Source: Cryptomeria japonica (lineage: Eukaryota; Streptophyta; Pinopsida; Cupressales; Cupressaceae). From it: a DNA stretch of 64,000 nt. Within the stretch, counting starts at the first letter, position 1. The number at the start of each line of letters is the position of its first letter. Made by a program: the position numbers and the translations under genes. Positions 11,671 to 24,500 of this stretch are shown one piece after another. The DNA lies in contig NC_081407.1 of NCBI RefSeq assembly GCF_030272615.1, forward strand, positions 263,426,574 to 263,490,573, written 5' to 3'. Below the pieces are notes generated by a model. The model was given only the letters and a program-made list of their open reading frames with translations, searched no databases and had not been told where the DNA came from.

Positions 11671-12739
11671 CAACATTTGGTGATCCCTTAGTATTTGGTA
11701 CTTCAACATCAAATACATCACCAGCATGTAAAGATCGATGGTCATCATCCTCATTAATTTCATTATCATTATCCTTGGGAGATGCATGATTTACTTGATA
11801 ATTTGCAGCTACATAATCAACATAACTGGCATACAAATCAAATGGTACATATCCTTTATATATATCTATCTTTGTATCAACATTATCACAACATTTTCCA
11901 CCGATAATTCCATCATTACTATGAGAGACAACCGGCATTAATAGCAGAGATTCTTGACTCTCATTTAAATTTGAATCACATGCATCAACAAAACCATTTG
12001 GAACAGCAGAGCTTAATACACCTTGACAAGGAATGATTTGTTCAGCTTCACATGGTATTTCACCATTGAAGGTGTTTTGGCAAGAAACAACAACAGACAC
12101 AAATCTCTTGGATATCCCAAATTTTAAATTATTTTCAATATCCCTAGCTGTGTTAAAATCTTCATACAAGGTTTTGGGTTCTTTGTTTCTCAATAAGAAA
12201 CCCATCTTCTTACCAAAAGCACTCATATAAATTTTCAAACATACCTTATCATCAAACTTATACTTACTGGAAATTTTAGACAATGTTTGTGAAAACCTGA
12301 TATTAAATGTTGGTGCTAATTCATCTTCCCTGATTTGTATGTACGTGAATTCTTTTAGCAAATCATAATCACTCATCTTTTTAGCAAATTGGTCTATGAA
12401 ATCTAAAATTAATTCTTCCCATGAGGAAATACAACCTGTCAGCAAAAAAGAGAACCAATCCCTTGCATCCTCTTTCAATGACTGGACAAATAACTTCATG
12501 CACACATCTTCTTGACAAATTTCAAACTCTCCTATCAAATCTGAAAATCTTTTCACATGTTGACATGTTGATTCTGATTTCTTCCCACTGAATATGGGTG
12601 AATACTTTCTAATCTCTGTGGGTATGGGATTTGGGTAACCTGGAATACCTTCAAAATTTAGAGTAGCATAATGGTTCATGATGAAACTTTTCCTATTACT
12701 TGGTTGTTCTGGTTTACTAGGCATGGTCATGTATGGCAA
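11671..12739 (-). pseudogene. gag: Element Z gag-like gene, N-terminal half with capsid domain
   Basis: ATG at 12739. Residues about 20 to 215 form a typical Ty3/gypsy-style Retrotrans_gag region (FSGKKSESTCQHVKRFSDLI, ARDWFSFLLTG, SSWEELILDFIDQF, then a segment ending in FGKKMGFLLRNKEPKTLYED). After residue 230 the protein turns acidic and low in complexity, and this continues across element A into 4109-2870, giving a total of about 770 codons. The frame is open up to the element A insertion point; the last codons before 11612 are LTR sequence, not part of the gene. The known role of the domain is to build the virus-like particle. The unusual part is that no zinc knuckle and no pol follow. 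Confidence 0.8.
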
Positions 12740-13480
12740 TACACAAGGTTAAAAAACTTCACTACTCATTCCTTCTTACTCCCACAAATGATTATAAAAC
12801 CTTGGATAAAACAATGAAACACTTCAAACACATATCATCATCCAAATCTATTCATAACATTGTTTGACACAAAGATTTTTAAATTTGCATACTATGGAAG
12901 AACATATATACTGGATATTTCAGCAAAATAGATATGCAAATAAGTTTGTGATTCCTCTCTTTCCCTCTTTACTAGTGATGTTCACTTAATGGGAAAACTA
13001 TTTTTTACTCATTCAAATTTTCAGAACAAATGTCTTGCATTGAAACTTCTGAAAATACCTAGGTGTTTGCAACTATAGGACTTATAGATCTGAGCATTTA
13101 TTTCAACTTTCAGCATAGTCTTTTACCTCAAAGTCACCACCTCTTGCGCAGAGGACATTTTGAATAGCAGAATGCCATTCAACACATATTTAAATTCTTT
13201 ATTGTCTCCTTCAATCTCACTGCAATAAACACTCTTCTAGGCCACAAACATATAGATTTGGGAAAATAACACCAAATCTATGTGTATCTTGCTACTGCAC
13301 TTTTTATAAAACTTTTATGATGAAGGCATCATGTCTGAGAATACAACTAATTTAATTATCTGCATCCCAATATGATTCATCAAATCATCTACTAATCCTT
13401 CAACCATAAAAGACATTTTCAACACTATGCATTCTCAATGGACTGACTAACTAGATGAAATTAGGCAATTTCTATTCAGC
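12740..13480 (-). other. Element Z leader region
   Basis: About 740 bp between the primer binding site and the gag start. AT-rich, no gene, no recognised motif. Confidence 0.6.
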
Positions 13481-13499
13481 TTCCCCAATAGAGTCGCCA
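13481..13499 (-). promoter_or_regulatory. Element Z primer binding site
   Basis: Minus strand TGGCGACTCTATTGGGGAA. It starts with TGG, as required for pairing to a tRNA 3' CCA end, and resembles the sites of Tat/Ogre-type elements; I recall those as tRNA-Arg type but am not certain. With element B removed it lies a few bases from the LTR end at 21080. Confidence 0.65.
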
Positions 13500-13500
13500 T

Positions 13501-15074
13501 TGATAACTCAACGATGAACCACTAGAACAAAACCAGTACTGAGAGGGGGGGGTGAATAAGTACAAACACAAATATAGTCCAAAACTGATTTGACAGCAAA
13601 TACTCCAAATGACTGGCAAACAGGGATACTAGAATAACTGAAACAATCATAAACCGGTCACTCACTAAGCTTTCCTCTTAGCTCAATACTATAGTACCAT
13701 TACACTGTCATGCATGAATAGGTAAACTAACATTAGATCTTCATAATAGTTAGTTCAATATTTTTTATAGATAGGCATAAAACATAGAACCATCATATGC
13801 TCAACAAGTAATAACAAAGCATCACAAGATAAAAGCATTACACATGACACACATATTTTTCACGTGGAAACCCAACTGGGAAAAACCATGGTGGGGATGA
13901 ATACCCACAAGTTGCTTTTGAACTCTTTTGAATTCTGCTCTATTAGGAGACTTGTCCGCTTAAAGACATTACAATAGGTTTTGCTAGGAACCGATCTTGT
14001 TAGGAATCACCCGGTTAAGGGATGGCTATAATACCTGGTTAAGGGTTAAATCCAGTTAGGGTTACCTTGTTAGAGGATTTCAAGAACTCAATAGCTAAAG
14101 GATCTCCAGAGCTCTGAAGCTTCTCAGAACTCATTAACTTTGAGTTACCCTATTAAGGGATTTGAATCAAGCTGGTTAAAGCTACCCTGTTAAGGGATTT
14201 GTATCAAGCCTAGTTAAGGCTACCCTGTTAAAGGATTTCACAACTGTTGAAGTGGTTAAAGATCAACAGGAATTACAATGATCTGGTAACAACAATCAAT
14301 GCTAATGCAGATCCATTTTGGCTCCTTTTCACCTTTTGCACATTCACTTTGTAGGTATCTTTTCTCTCCTTTGGTCTGGCAAGAATCACATATCACTTCC
14401 CTTGGATACACACTCACAACTTTTGCCGACAACCTTAGAAAGAAACACAACATCGACCTTATAGGAAATAGATAGGTCGGTAGCAAAAACCCTAAACCAT
14501 AAACCTGTTAGGTTAAGCAATTCAAGCAGTTCAATCCTGACTGTTGAATCATACTGCATTAAATGAAACAATCTTGAATCAATCTCAAGACATTCTCTAT
14601 CATCCATTATCCATCGATTTCATGGCCGCTGATAACCCATCACGCATTATCACCGTTTGACAAACTTTGCACATTCCCAAGGTAGATAGGAATAATCTTC
14701 TTCATGCAAGATCCTTCACGTGCATAGAGCTTACATGGCAACATGACCTGTTCTCCATTATACTGTTAACTCATCACACAAAGATCACCAATTGAGTCAC
14801 ACAGGCTTGAGGTACTCCAACCAGAAATCCTGAAGTGGAAACTACCTACCAACCGGTAGTCACACAATGCTTCCATGTGCCAGTTCCCATAACTACATGC
14901 CGGTTCATCTTGAACAAATATGCCACTTCACTTTGACATATATACCGGTTCATACATATGTTGGTTCTCTCTTCTCACCTATCATATGTGTCGGTTCACA
15001 TCATGTCATATATTGACATCAATGACAACATACATTATCATTATGTCTTCATACCGGTTCACATAATGCCAACA
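13501..15074 (-). repeat. Element B 3' LTR
   Basis: 1574 bp, ends in TGCCAACA on the plus strand. Contains a tandem run with 37-38 bp period at 14147, 14184 and 14222 (each starting ACCCT(A/G)TTAA), and several CCGGTT motifs. Lacks a 26-bp piece (after ACAGGGATACT) present in the other LTR around 19611-19640. Confidence 0.9.
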
Positions 15075-15321
15075 ATCTCCCCCTTTGGCATTGATGGCAA
15101 TATACAAAGATATCTCTCCGCTTCACATCTTCTCCCTCATTTTCTGCAAATATCTTTTCTACCTCACTCCTTCTCCCCCTTTAACAACAATGTCAAAGTG
15201 GAGGCACAAGCATCTCTGTTCCATTATGCTGCTCCCCCTGAGGAGTAGCATCCTTCAACACATCAATCAACAACAAAAAAATTTGGCTATGCAACACTTG
15301 ACTGATGTGGAACAAATACTT
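15075..15321 (-). promoter_or_regulatory. Element B 3' noncoding region with two polypurine tracts
   Basis: Minus strand AAAGGGGGAGAT at 15075-15087 abuts the 3' LTR; a second AAAGGGGGAGAAG lies at about 15169-15182, followed on the LTR side by unrelated sequence. A shorter AGGGGGAGCAGC is at about 15228-15238. The known function of the LTR-proximal tract is priming of plus-strand DNA synthesis. Confidence 0.7.
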
Positions 15322-17638
15322 TTAGCTCACCTCCTGAAGGGGCATTACCCCTAATTCACCTCTTAAATGCACAAATATAGTCTTTGGGAGAGGCTTGGTG
15401 AATATGTCTGCTAACTGCTCCTTACTGAAAACATGTTCCAGTGCAATCTTTTTATTCTGAACCTTTTCCCTCAAGAAATGATACTTAAGCTCAAAATGCT
15501 TGGTTCTAGAATATAAAACCGGATTCTTTGAAATATTGATAGAACTTGTGTTATCATAGAATATACTTACTGGTTTAGATACAGGGATTTTGAAGCCTTC
15601 CAGTACATGCTTCATCCAAATTGTCTAAGTGCAGTTCATGAAAGTTGCAACATACTCTGCTTCTATTGTAGACTGAGAGATACAACTCTGCTTTTTACTC
15701 ATCCATGAGACTAGTCTACCACCGAGAAAGAATGCACCACCAGTTGTGCTTTTTCAATCATCCACATTACCTACCCAATCAGCATCTATGAACACTTTCA
15801 GATTGAAATCATTGTTGTACGGGTACCACAATCCATAGTCAACTGTTCCCTTCAGATACCTAAGAATTCGCTTCACTGCAATCAAGTGAGATTCTCTTGG
15901 ACTTTTCTCGAACCTTGCAGTAATGTCAACTACATGTGCAGCATCCAGTCTACTATGCACTACATAATGCAACTTACCAATCATTGATCGGTATTCCTTC
16001 TCATCAACCAGTGCGGAATCATCCTCTTTTGTCAATTTGCAACCGGTCACCATCGGTGTACCAACCGGTTTGCTATATTCCATGCCAAAGGTCTTTAACA
16101 CCTCTTTGACATATTTGGACTGAGTGATAAAGATTCCATCTTTCATCTATTGGATCTGCAGTCCAATGAAGAACTTAATCTCCCCTATGAGTGACATCTC
16201 AAACTCTTTCTTCATCTCATCAGCAAACTCATGACTCATCTTGTCATCTCCTCCAAAGATAATGTCATCAACAAAAACCTCACAAATCAAGATCTGATCT
16301 CCTTCGAACTTCAAGTAGATATTGCTATCTTCACTTGTTCTATCAAATCCAATTTTCACAATATGGGAATGTAGGTGCTCATACCATGCCCTAGGTGCTT
16401 GCTTTAGACCATATAAGGCTTTATGTAGCCTACATACCATGTCACTGTCTTCAGATAGGGCAAACCCATCCGGTTGCTCAATATACACCTCCAATTCAAG
16501 TACACCATTTAGGAATGCAGATTTTACATCCATTTGATATACTTTAAACCCTTTAAAAGTTGCATATGCAAGAAGCATACGAACTCCTTCCAATCTGGCT
16601 ACAGGAGCAAAGGTTTCTCCATAGTCTTCTCCTTCTTCTTGAGCATATCCTTTGCACACCAATCTAGCTTTATTCCTAATCACTGTGCCATCCTCATTCA
16701 GCTTGTTTCTGAACACCCATTTGGTGCCAATGACATTTTTATGCTTCAGTCTGGGTACCAAGGACCATGTACCATTTTTCTCTATCTGATCAAGTTCCTC
16801 TTACATTGCCTTGATCTAGTCTTCATCTTTATGAGCCTCTTTGAATGATTTAGGCTCAAATTTAGATATCATACATGATTTTTCTCTAATCTTTCTTCTT
16901 GTAATGATTCCTACATCCTTATCTCCTATGATCTACTTAGGATCATGATTCAGCTTGACATACCAAGAAATGGTCTTGACTAGTTCTTCTTGCTTTTCCT
17001 CTTCATCCTCATCTTCATCAGTATCAGCATTCACCAGTTCAGGAACACTGTTACTAGTACTTGGTTGACTAACAACCGGTTCCTAGAAGGTTGCAACTAG
17101 TTCATTTACAGCTTGCTCACTGCCAGTTTCCTCAATTTTCTCAAAGGATTCATCAATTCTTACATTGATACTTTCCATAATTTTCTGAGTCCTATTGTTG
17201 TAACACTTGGAAGCTTTACTCTTGGTGGAATATCTTAGGAATATTCTCTCATCACATTTAGCTTCAAAGTTACCCTGATGTTCACTCCTCTTGATGTAAC
17301 ATTTGCTACCAAATACCCTAAGGTAGCTGACCATAGGTGTCTTACCGGTCCAATACTCATAAGGAGTCTTGTCCTTACCTTTCTTGATGAGTACCTGGTT
17401 CATAGTGTAGATTGCAATGCTCACTGCTTCTCTCCAAAAGGTGTGAGCTACCTTTCCTTGAATCAACATGGTTCTAGCTGCTTCAACCACAGTCCAGTTA
17501 TTCCTCTCTGCTAGGCCATTCTGTTGTGGAGTCCGGGGGGCAGACAACTGCCTCTTGATGCCAAATTCTTCACAATACTTGTTGAATTCATCGGAAGTGA
17601 AATCCCCTCCTTGATCAGTTCTAAGACACTTGATCCTT
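15322..17638 (-). pseudogene. pol: Element B pol: integrase end, reverse transcriptase, RNase H
   Basis: All in one frame. Order: integrase catalytic Asp in LRTDQGGDF (about 17600) and catalytic Glu in NGLAERNN (17547 region), integrase C-terminus, reverse transcriptase with [31 protein letters not shown] and the active site FVDDIIFGG (about 16265), then RNase H with FIDADW, STIEAEY and the terminal ADIFTKPLP. The active-site Asp pair is intact. Breaks: TAG at 16144-16146, TGA near 15752 and TAG near 15631, at positions where CAG, CGA and CAG would fit. The frame is shifted relative to the upstream half. It would copy RNA into DNA and integrate it. Confidence 0.9.
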
Positions 17639-19414
17639 TTACTGCTTTCCTTCTCCAGTAATGCTCTGAAGAGATTTGAATTTCACAAAAGCTTCAGACT
17701 TGTCTTTCAAGAATGTGACCCACATCATTCTTGAGCAGTCATCAGTGAGAATCATGAAGGACCTATCACCCTGCACACTTCTAGCTTTCATAGGACCACA
17801 CAAATCAGTATGCACAAGATCAAGCAAGTTGTCAGCAGTGAAAGATTTACCTTTAAAGGTTGAGGAAGACATTTTCCCTAATTGACACTCTCTACACAAG
17901 GTATTATCCAGTTTGCTTAGCACCAGCAACCCTGTGACTACCTTGATCTTGTTAGCCTTCACAATGCTATCAAAGTTTACATGGCAGAGTCTCCTATGCC
18001 ATATCCAACTATCATCAAGCTTAGCCATAAGACATGTACTTATATTTTCATTCAGATGAAATAGGTTACCTTTGGTCTGCATGCCGGTGGCCACCAATTT
18101 ACCACCTTTTCCTTTGATTCTACAAACTCCATTCTTGAATTCCAAAGTGAGGCCACTATCATTTAGCTGGGCAACACTTAGAAGGTTGTATCTGAGACCA
18201 TCAACCCAGTACACATTGTCAACACTACTCTTTCCATTCAGAGAGATGGACCCTCTACCTTTGACCATGCATGGTGCATCATTGCCAAAGAAAACCACAC
18301 CACCATCATACTCCTCCAAGGATAGAAACTTCCTCCGGTCACTAGTCATATGGTGAGAACAGCCACTATCAATAATCCACTCATTGGAATTATCAAACTG
18401 GGAGACAAGAGCCTTCTTGTCTGCCACATCTTCCTTTACAGCAACAAACACAATGTCTTCATTCTCTTCATCTTCTGATTCCTCATCTCTGACACCTTCA
18501 TCAACTGCTACAAAATAGTTTCTCCAGTTTCCTCCTTTGAATTTTCTGAACGTTTCTGGTTTGTCCTTGTTATCTCCATTAGGAAAGTTTATAGAAATAT
18601 GTCCTATCCGGTTACAAGAAAAGCATTTCAAAGGTAGCTTACCTTTGTATTTACTAGTTCCTTTAGGAAGCTTCCTGGAAAGGAGAGATTCAAATGCCAT
18701 CAGAATCTCCTCATCATTCATTTCTCTACTCTGACTAGTTTCCCCACTAGTGCTAGCCTCTTTTCCTTTTCTGGATGGTATAGCAGAGGCTTTAAATGCT
18801 GATTCAGTCTTTTGAACACTGCCATCAAAACTATTTAGCTCATAGGCTGTTAACTTGGCTATGATGGAGTCCAAGGATACTTTAGACTTGTCTATTGATC
18901 TCAACTCCTCAATAGAAACAACCTTTATTGCATAGACTGGCAACAGGGATCTCAGGACTTTGCTTACCACAGTGGAATATTCTATTTTACCACCTGCACT
19001 CTTGATTTCTCCAACAACCATTTTGATTCTTATTCCATACTGCTGAATGGTCTCACCTTCAACCATCCACATATCTTCAAACTTCCGTCTTAGGCTTTCT
19101 TCCTTAGCCTATTTTACATGTTCATCACCACCATAGATATTTTCAAGAGCATCCCATACCTCTTTGGGATTTACCTTGTCCTGAACATCAATAAACTCAA
19201 TGTCAGATAGACTACTAATGAGGGCTTGCATGACTTGCCCATTTTCTTGTATTTCTCTCTTTTGGTCATCGGTGAGAGTACCGGTAAGGACAACATAGAC
19301 ATTCTCAACATAACTCCAATGTTGAAGACCCATGCTTCTGATGAATATCTTCATCCTATCTTTCCATATATCAAAATTTTTCCTGTTAAACTTTGGACCT
19401 TCCCTCTTCATCAT
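17639..19414 (-). pseudogene. gag-pol: Element B gag, protease and integrase start
   Basis: Starts at ATG 19414 (MMKREGPKFNRKNFDIWKDR), about 55 bases after the primer site. Copia-type Gag runs to about residue 270; its zinc knuckle CFSCNRIGHISINF has Phe in place of the last Cys, so zinc binding is probably lost. An acidic linker follows, then protease with the catalytic WIIDSGCSHHMT intact, then the integrase HHCC zinc region (WHRRLCH and LCRECQLGK) and first catalytic Asp (HTDLCGPM). One TAG at about 19106 separates the first 101 residues. Around 17660 a frameshift moves the rest of integrase into the downstream frame. Lineage: Sirevirus-like by Gag start, DSGCSHHMT and polypurine tract. 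Confidence 0.88.
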
Positions 19415-19469
19415 TTGACTGGGATCTTTACCTCAAGTGGTTAAGCTTACAACATAGAGGACCTAGAGC

Positions 19470-19481
19470 GCTCTGATACCA
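19470..19481 (-). promoter_or_regulatory. Element B primer binding site
   Basis: Minus strand TGGTATCAGAGC, initiator Met tRNA type, two bases from the LTR end. Confidence 0.9.
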
Positions 19482-19483
19482 AT

Positions 19484-21071
19484 TGATAGCTCAATGATGA
19501 ACCACTAGTACCAAACTAGTACTGAGAGGGGGGTGAATCAGTACAAACACAAATACAATCCAAAACTGGTTTGACAGCAAATACTCCAAATGACTGGCAA
19601 ACAGGGATACTGGTTGAAATAGAGTGCAACTGGTAACACCTAGAATAACTAAAACAATCATAAACCAGTCACTCACTAAGCTTTCCTTTTAGATCAATAC
19701 TATAGTACCATTACACTCTCATGCATGAATAGGTAAACTAACATTAGATCTTCATAACAGTTAGTTCGATATGTTTTATACATAGAACCATCATATGCTC
19801 AACAAGTAATAACAAAGCATCACAAGATAAAAACATTACACATGACACACATATTTTTCACATGGAAACCCAATTGGGAAAAACCACAGTGGGGATGAAT
19901 ACCCACAAGTTGTTTTTGAACTCTTTGAAGTCTGCTATGTTAGGAGCCTTGTCCGCTTAAAGACATTACAATAGGTTTTGCTAGAAACCGATCTTGTTAG
20001 GGATCACCTTGTTAAGGGATGGCTATAATACCTGGTTAAGGGTTAAACCCAGTTAGGGTTACCTTGTTAGAAGATTTTAAGAACTCAATAGCTAAAGGAT
20101 CTCCAGAGCTCTAGAGCTTCTTAGAACTCATTAACTTCGAGTTACCCTATTAAGGGATTTGAATCAAGTCAGTTAAAGCTGCCCTGTTAAGGGATTTGTA
20201 TCAAGCCTAGTTATGGCTGCCCTATTAAAGGATTTCACAACTGTTGAAGTGGTTAAAGATCAACAGGAATTACAATGATCTGGTAATAGCACTCAATGCT
20301 AATGTAGATCCGTTTTGGCTCCTTTTCACCTTCTGCACATTCACTTTGCAGGTATCTCTTCTCTCCTTTGGTCTGGCAAGAATCATGTATCACTTCCCTT
20401 GGATACACACTCACAACTTTTGCCAACAACCTTAGAAAGAAACACAACATTGACCTTATAGGAAACAGACAGGTCGGTAGTAAAAACCCTAAACCCTAAA
20501 CTTGTTAGGTTAAACAATTTAAGCAGTTGAATGTTGGCCATTGAATTGTACTGCATTAAATGCAACAATCTTGAATCAATCTCAAGACATTCTCCATCGT
20601 CCATTATCCACCGATTTCATGGTGTCTGATAACCCATCACACGTTATCACCGTTTGACAAACTTTGCACATTCCCGAGGTAGATAGGAATAATCTTCTTC
20701 ATGCAAGATCCTTCATGCGCAGAGAGCTTATGTGGCAACATGACCTGTTCTCCGTTATACTATTAACTCATCACACAAAGATCACTAATTGAGTCACACA
20801 GGCTTGAGGTACTCCAATCAAAAATCCTGAAGTGGAAACTACCTACCAACCAGTAGTCACACAATGCTTCCATGTGTCGGTTCTGGTAACTACATGCTGG
20901 TTCATCTTGAACAAATATGCCACCTCAATTTGGCATATATACTGGTTCATACATATGCTGCTTCTCTCTTCTCACCTATCATATGTGCCGGTTCACATCA
21001 TGTCACATATTGACATCAATGACAACATACAATATCATTATGTCTTCATACCGGTTCACATAATGCCAACA
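19484..21071 (-). repeat. Element B 5' LTR
   Basis: 1588 bp, pairs with 13501-15074. Same 37-38 bp tandem run near 20141-20240. CCGGTT motifs are partly decayed (CCAGTT, CTGGTT). Confidence 0.9.
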
Positions 21072-21079
21072 ACCATTTT

Positions 21080-22636
21080 TGTTGTTCAACAAAAATGATT
21101 GACCCTAATACACCTGCAATTGATCTATGAAGTAGCCAATTCAATCTATGAAGAACCTCGACGCTTGGACAACATGACAAGGATATGAATCCCTCTACTC
21201 TTTAGGCTCTGCAAAACCTAGGCAGGTATACCTTTGATGCTTAAAATTAAACCTATTACACACCTATGAAAGCATCAATAAAGCTGATAGATCTCACAAG
21301 GCTTAACAACTAGGAGGTTACTATAGATGGGCTAGATCCACATTGACATCTCAACTAAGTTGAAGCATGAGATGGATGAAACATTCCCACAGAACATAAA
21401 ATAAAGGTAGATATTTTGATTTTGATTTTAAATCTTTGAGAAAACCCCAAAACCTACAAGATCAGTGCCTTATCCAAGGGCAACAAAATCATACATCAAA
21501 CTGAAAATGAAAACCTCTATTGCAAATCCAATTTATTAAGAAAGGTATCCCTATATTAATGCCTGACATTAATACATTCTAAACTTAGACAGAGGATTAT
21601 ACGTATCCAGACATTATCCTGAATCCAAAATGATTGCTCATAGAATTTAAACTCTTCCTTGAAGAGTACTTGAAAACAACCCTTACACTCCCACTTTGAG
21701 AGGACAAACCCAAATTCCGTTGAAGACTGGATTTATTGAAAATAGATAATGCTTAGAGACAATCCAATAAACTGTATATATGCCTTACATATAAATGACC
21801 TGCAACAAAAACATTTACAGCAAGAAGATACTCTATTACCGAAAGAAAAGCATTGCCCTGTACAATCTTGAAGAGAACTTAGAATTGGAAGCCATGAAAT
21901 CTGGAGCACATCCTCCAAAATTATTGAACCCTTACAACTGAGAAGAAATTGGAATAAGAAGAGAGGGAAAAATATTAGGTCTACAAAACGTGCCATGTGT
22001 CCTTTTTTCATAACTGAAATTCATTTTCTTCCTCCTTCCCATGGAAATAGCTTTCAAAATATCTCATATTTGTTAAAACTAATTTCATGATTTGATTCCT
22101 TGTCCCAAGAGCTTTCCGTTGATATATAATACTTGATATTTAGGGTAAAAATTAGCCTCTCAGCGAATTAATTTTGAATATGCACCTGTCATTTAAATTT
22201 TTTAATTTCTCTTATAGTCTATAGTATATATTTAATTTTCATTTTTCAACAAATTTTTTGGCCTGACGACTTGCCACATGGTGGGTTATGATTTGCTGAT
22301 GGGGTCCACTGGGTGCCACCTCGGATGACACCTCATCCTTCGCCACTTGTCTACCTCATCACCGCCACTAGACTGCCTACTTGTATGCCACCTCAATGAC
22401 ACGTCAGCAGGACCTGTGAGTTGGACCTCCACCTGGACCTGCCACCTGTAGCCATGTCATCGAGTCACGAAATCTTGCCAGCCTTTGGATCTGGTTGAAC
22501 CTACATGCTCTTTAACTCTTCGCCATTTTGCGAAGCTTAACCGATGAGCATCTCCACTTTGTGAAATCGTGCGCACTATCGATCATCATGGAACATGCTC
22601 AATCTTTAGTCTTTTCACTGCTTCGTGATGTTTAAC
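21080..22636 (-). repeat. Element Z 5' LTR, first segment
   Basis: The LTR edge nearest the primer site. It begins TGTTGTTCAAC on the plus strand. The section 22265-22450 is a loose run of GCCACCT-like units and is less AT-rich than its surroundings. No gene. The segment ends at the TTAAC duplication (22632-22636) of element C and continues at 36484. Confidence 0.7.
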
Positions 22637-23226
22637 TATCATGCCCAAACTTTTGGGCACAAACAGAATAATTTTTTTTTTTTTTTTTAAATACTTAACT
22701 TAGTACGACTAACCTAATTAAAATAATGCAATCTAGTTTGGTCTAACTATATTTTGAGTGAATCAAACCATTAATTTAATTTGGTGATAAAATTAACTGA
22801 GCTATAAGCGAGCTAATATTTCCCAAAAATAGTTATCACTAATCTTCTATTAATAAATAATTAAACTCTCTTAGCAATTAATCTCAAGCTAAATATATGA
22901 TCTTTAAATTTAAAAGATCAATATTGAACTCATAGATTCTTTAATTACCTAGGATCTAATAAATTGTCCTAGCCATTAGATTAAGCAACCTATTAAATAA
23001 AACATCCATTAATAAAAAGGTGTCTAATAAATTTCAAAATAAAGGGGGGCCAACTTGACACACATGGGTCATTTTAATCCCCTAAGATTAATCCTCCCAA
23101 GAGTTTAGGTTTAAAATTTCTTATTAAAATGTTTCTTCATTCCTATAACATTAAAAAGTGGTTATAAAAGATTTGCAATTAAGCATTTGGTTTTCAAATA
23201 TATATATGTAGAAACTATATATCTAA

Positions 23227-23262
<36 letters not shown>

Positions 23263-24087
23263 TATATATTTATTTATATAAAGGGTGCATGGGGAAAATG
23301 TAAAAATGTCCATCTATACACGTATATATATATATATATACACACACAAATATATATATAAATACATATATATTTAAATGTACATTTCAAGGGTTGAAGT
23401 GATGGCCCTCTTCCCCCTTTTCTTTTATTTACTCCACCTTATTAAAAGAAAATTATAAAAGAAATCCTATGATAACCCTAACACATTTAAAAAAAAAAAA
23501 AAAAAAACTCATATTACTTACACATTTCCTTTTTTTTTTTTTTAAATTCATAAGTGTTTGCCCTAACCCAAAATTAGGGTTAGGGCATGTGTGTGATAAA
23601 TCGAATTTTGTGTGTGTTATGTGTGTGTGTAATGTCTTTTTTTGTGTGTGTCCTGTGCGCAGGTCGTGGAAGAGATGGCACCGCCTTTATTTTCTTTCGA
23701 CGGTTTGGGCCTGCGTGGCAGCAGAGGCACTTAAGGCGGAGGCCGAGCATTTGCATGAGGGGAGCCGAGTGGCGGCCACTGTGGTACCCCGCAAGGAGCG
23801 GCCGCCGTTCACTAATAGTGGTGGCTATTGCCCACTGTGGGTTACCACAGTGGCGGTCACCGCCGCTGTGAGTTGCCGTAGTGGTGAGCTTTGCCCTGCC
23901 CACTATGGCGGCCCATAGCGAGCGACGTCCGCTCACTGCAGCGCCCGCAAGGGTGAGGAAGGCAGCGTGCAAGGGTAGGGTTTCTTGGCCCTTTCCCCCG
24001 GTCCACGCTATGCAAGAAATTTCTTTTTATTTTTTATTTTTTTTAAATAAATTTCTTAACTTCATTAAAACGTATAACATGTATTTT

Positions 24088-24122
<35 letters not shown>

Positions 24123-24452
24123 AGTAGGTATATATCTAATCTCATTTTTTTTTGTAATATGCAGGTCTCAAATAAACATTTAAATGAACAATAAGTTCAG
24201 ACTTATATATATATTGCTTTTAATAACTTACTTCAAGCAGTTTATGAGTTTTCCCTTCTTTCCTTTTTCTTTTGCATTATTAAGTCTGTAAATACATGCA
24301 GAAACTAAAAGAATAAAAATAGTGAGTTATTGGTAAAGGTTTCTCTATTTATTTTTTATTTTTTTTGTTGATAAGGCATTCTATTTATTCCCATTTTATT
24401 TAAGAATGAACATTTACAGCAAGTTCTAACCTATCTATTTTCTTTTTATAAG

Positions 24453-24500
<48 letters not shown>

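Larger units (their letters stand above)
13501..21071 (-). mobile_element. Element B: Sirevirus-like Ty1/copia retrotransposon
   Basis: Complete element with LTRs 13501-15074 and 19484-21071, target duplication GCCAT (13496-13500) and ACCAT (21072-21076) with one mismatch, initiator Met primer site and AAAGGGGGAGA polypurine tract. Internal region 4.4 kb with gag, protease, integrase, reverse transcriptase and RNase H in copia order. It inserted one base beyond the primer binding site of element Z. Four nonsense codons and one frameshift make it inactive. Confidence 0.9.

Noticed and set aside
23560-23586. Interstitial telomere
   Set aside because: Only a single inverted pair of TTAGGG-like words, not an array, and not the plant TTTAGGG unit.
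23469-24093. Several open frames in the GC-rich LTR block that look protein-like
   Set aside because: They are short, on both strands, and differ between the two LTRs of the same element; GC-rich DNA has few stop codons by chance.
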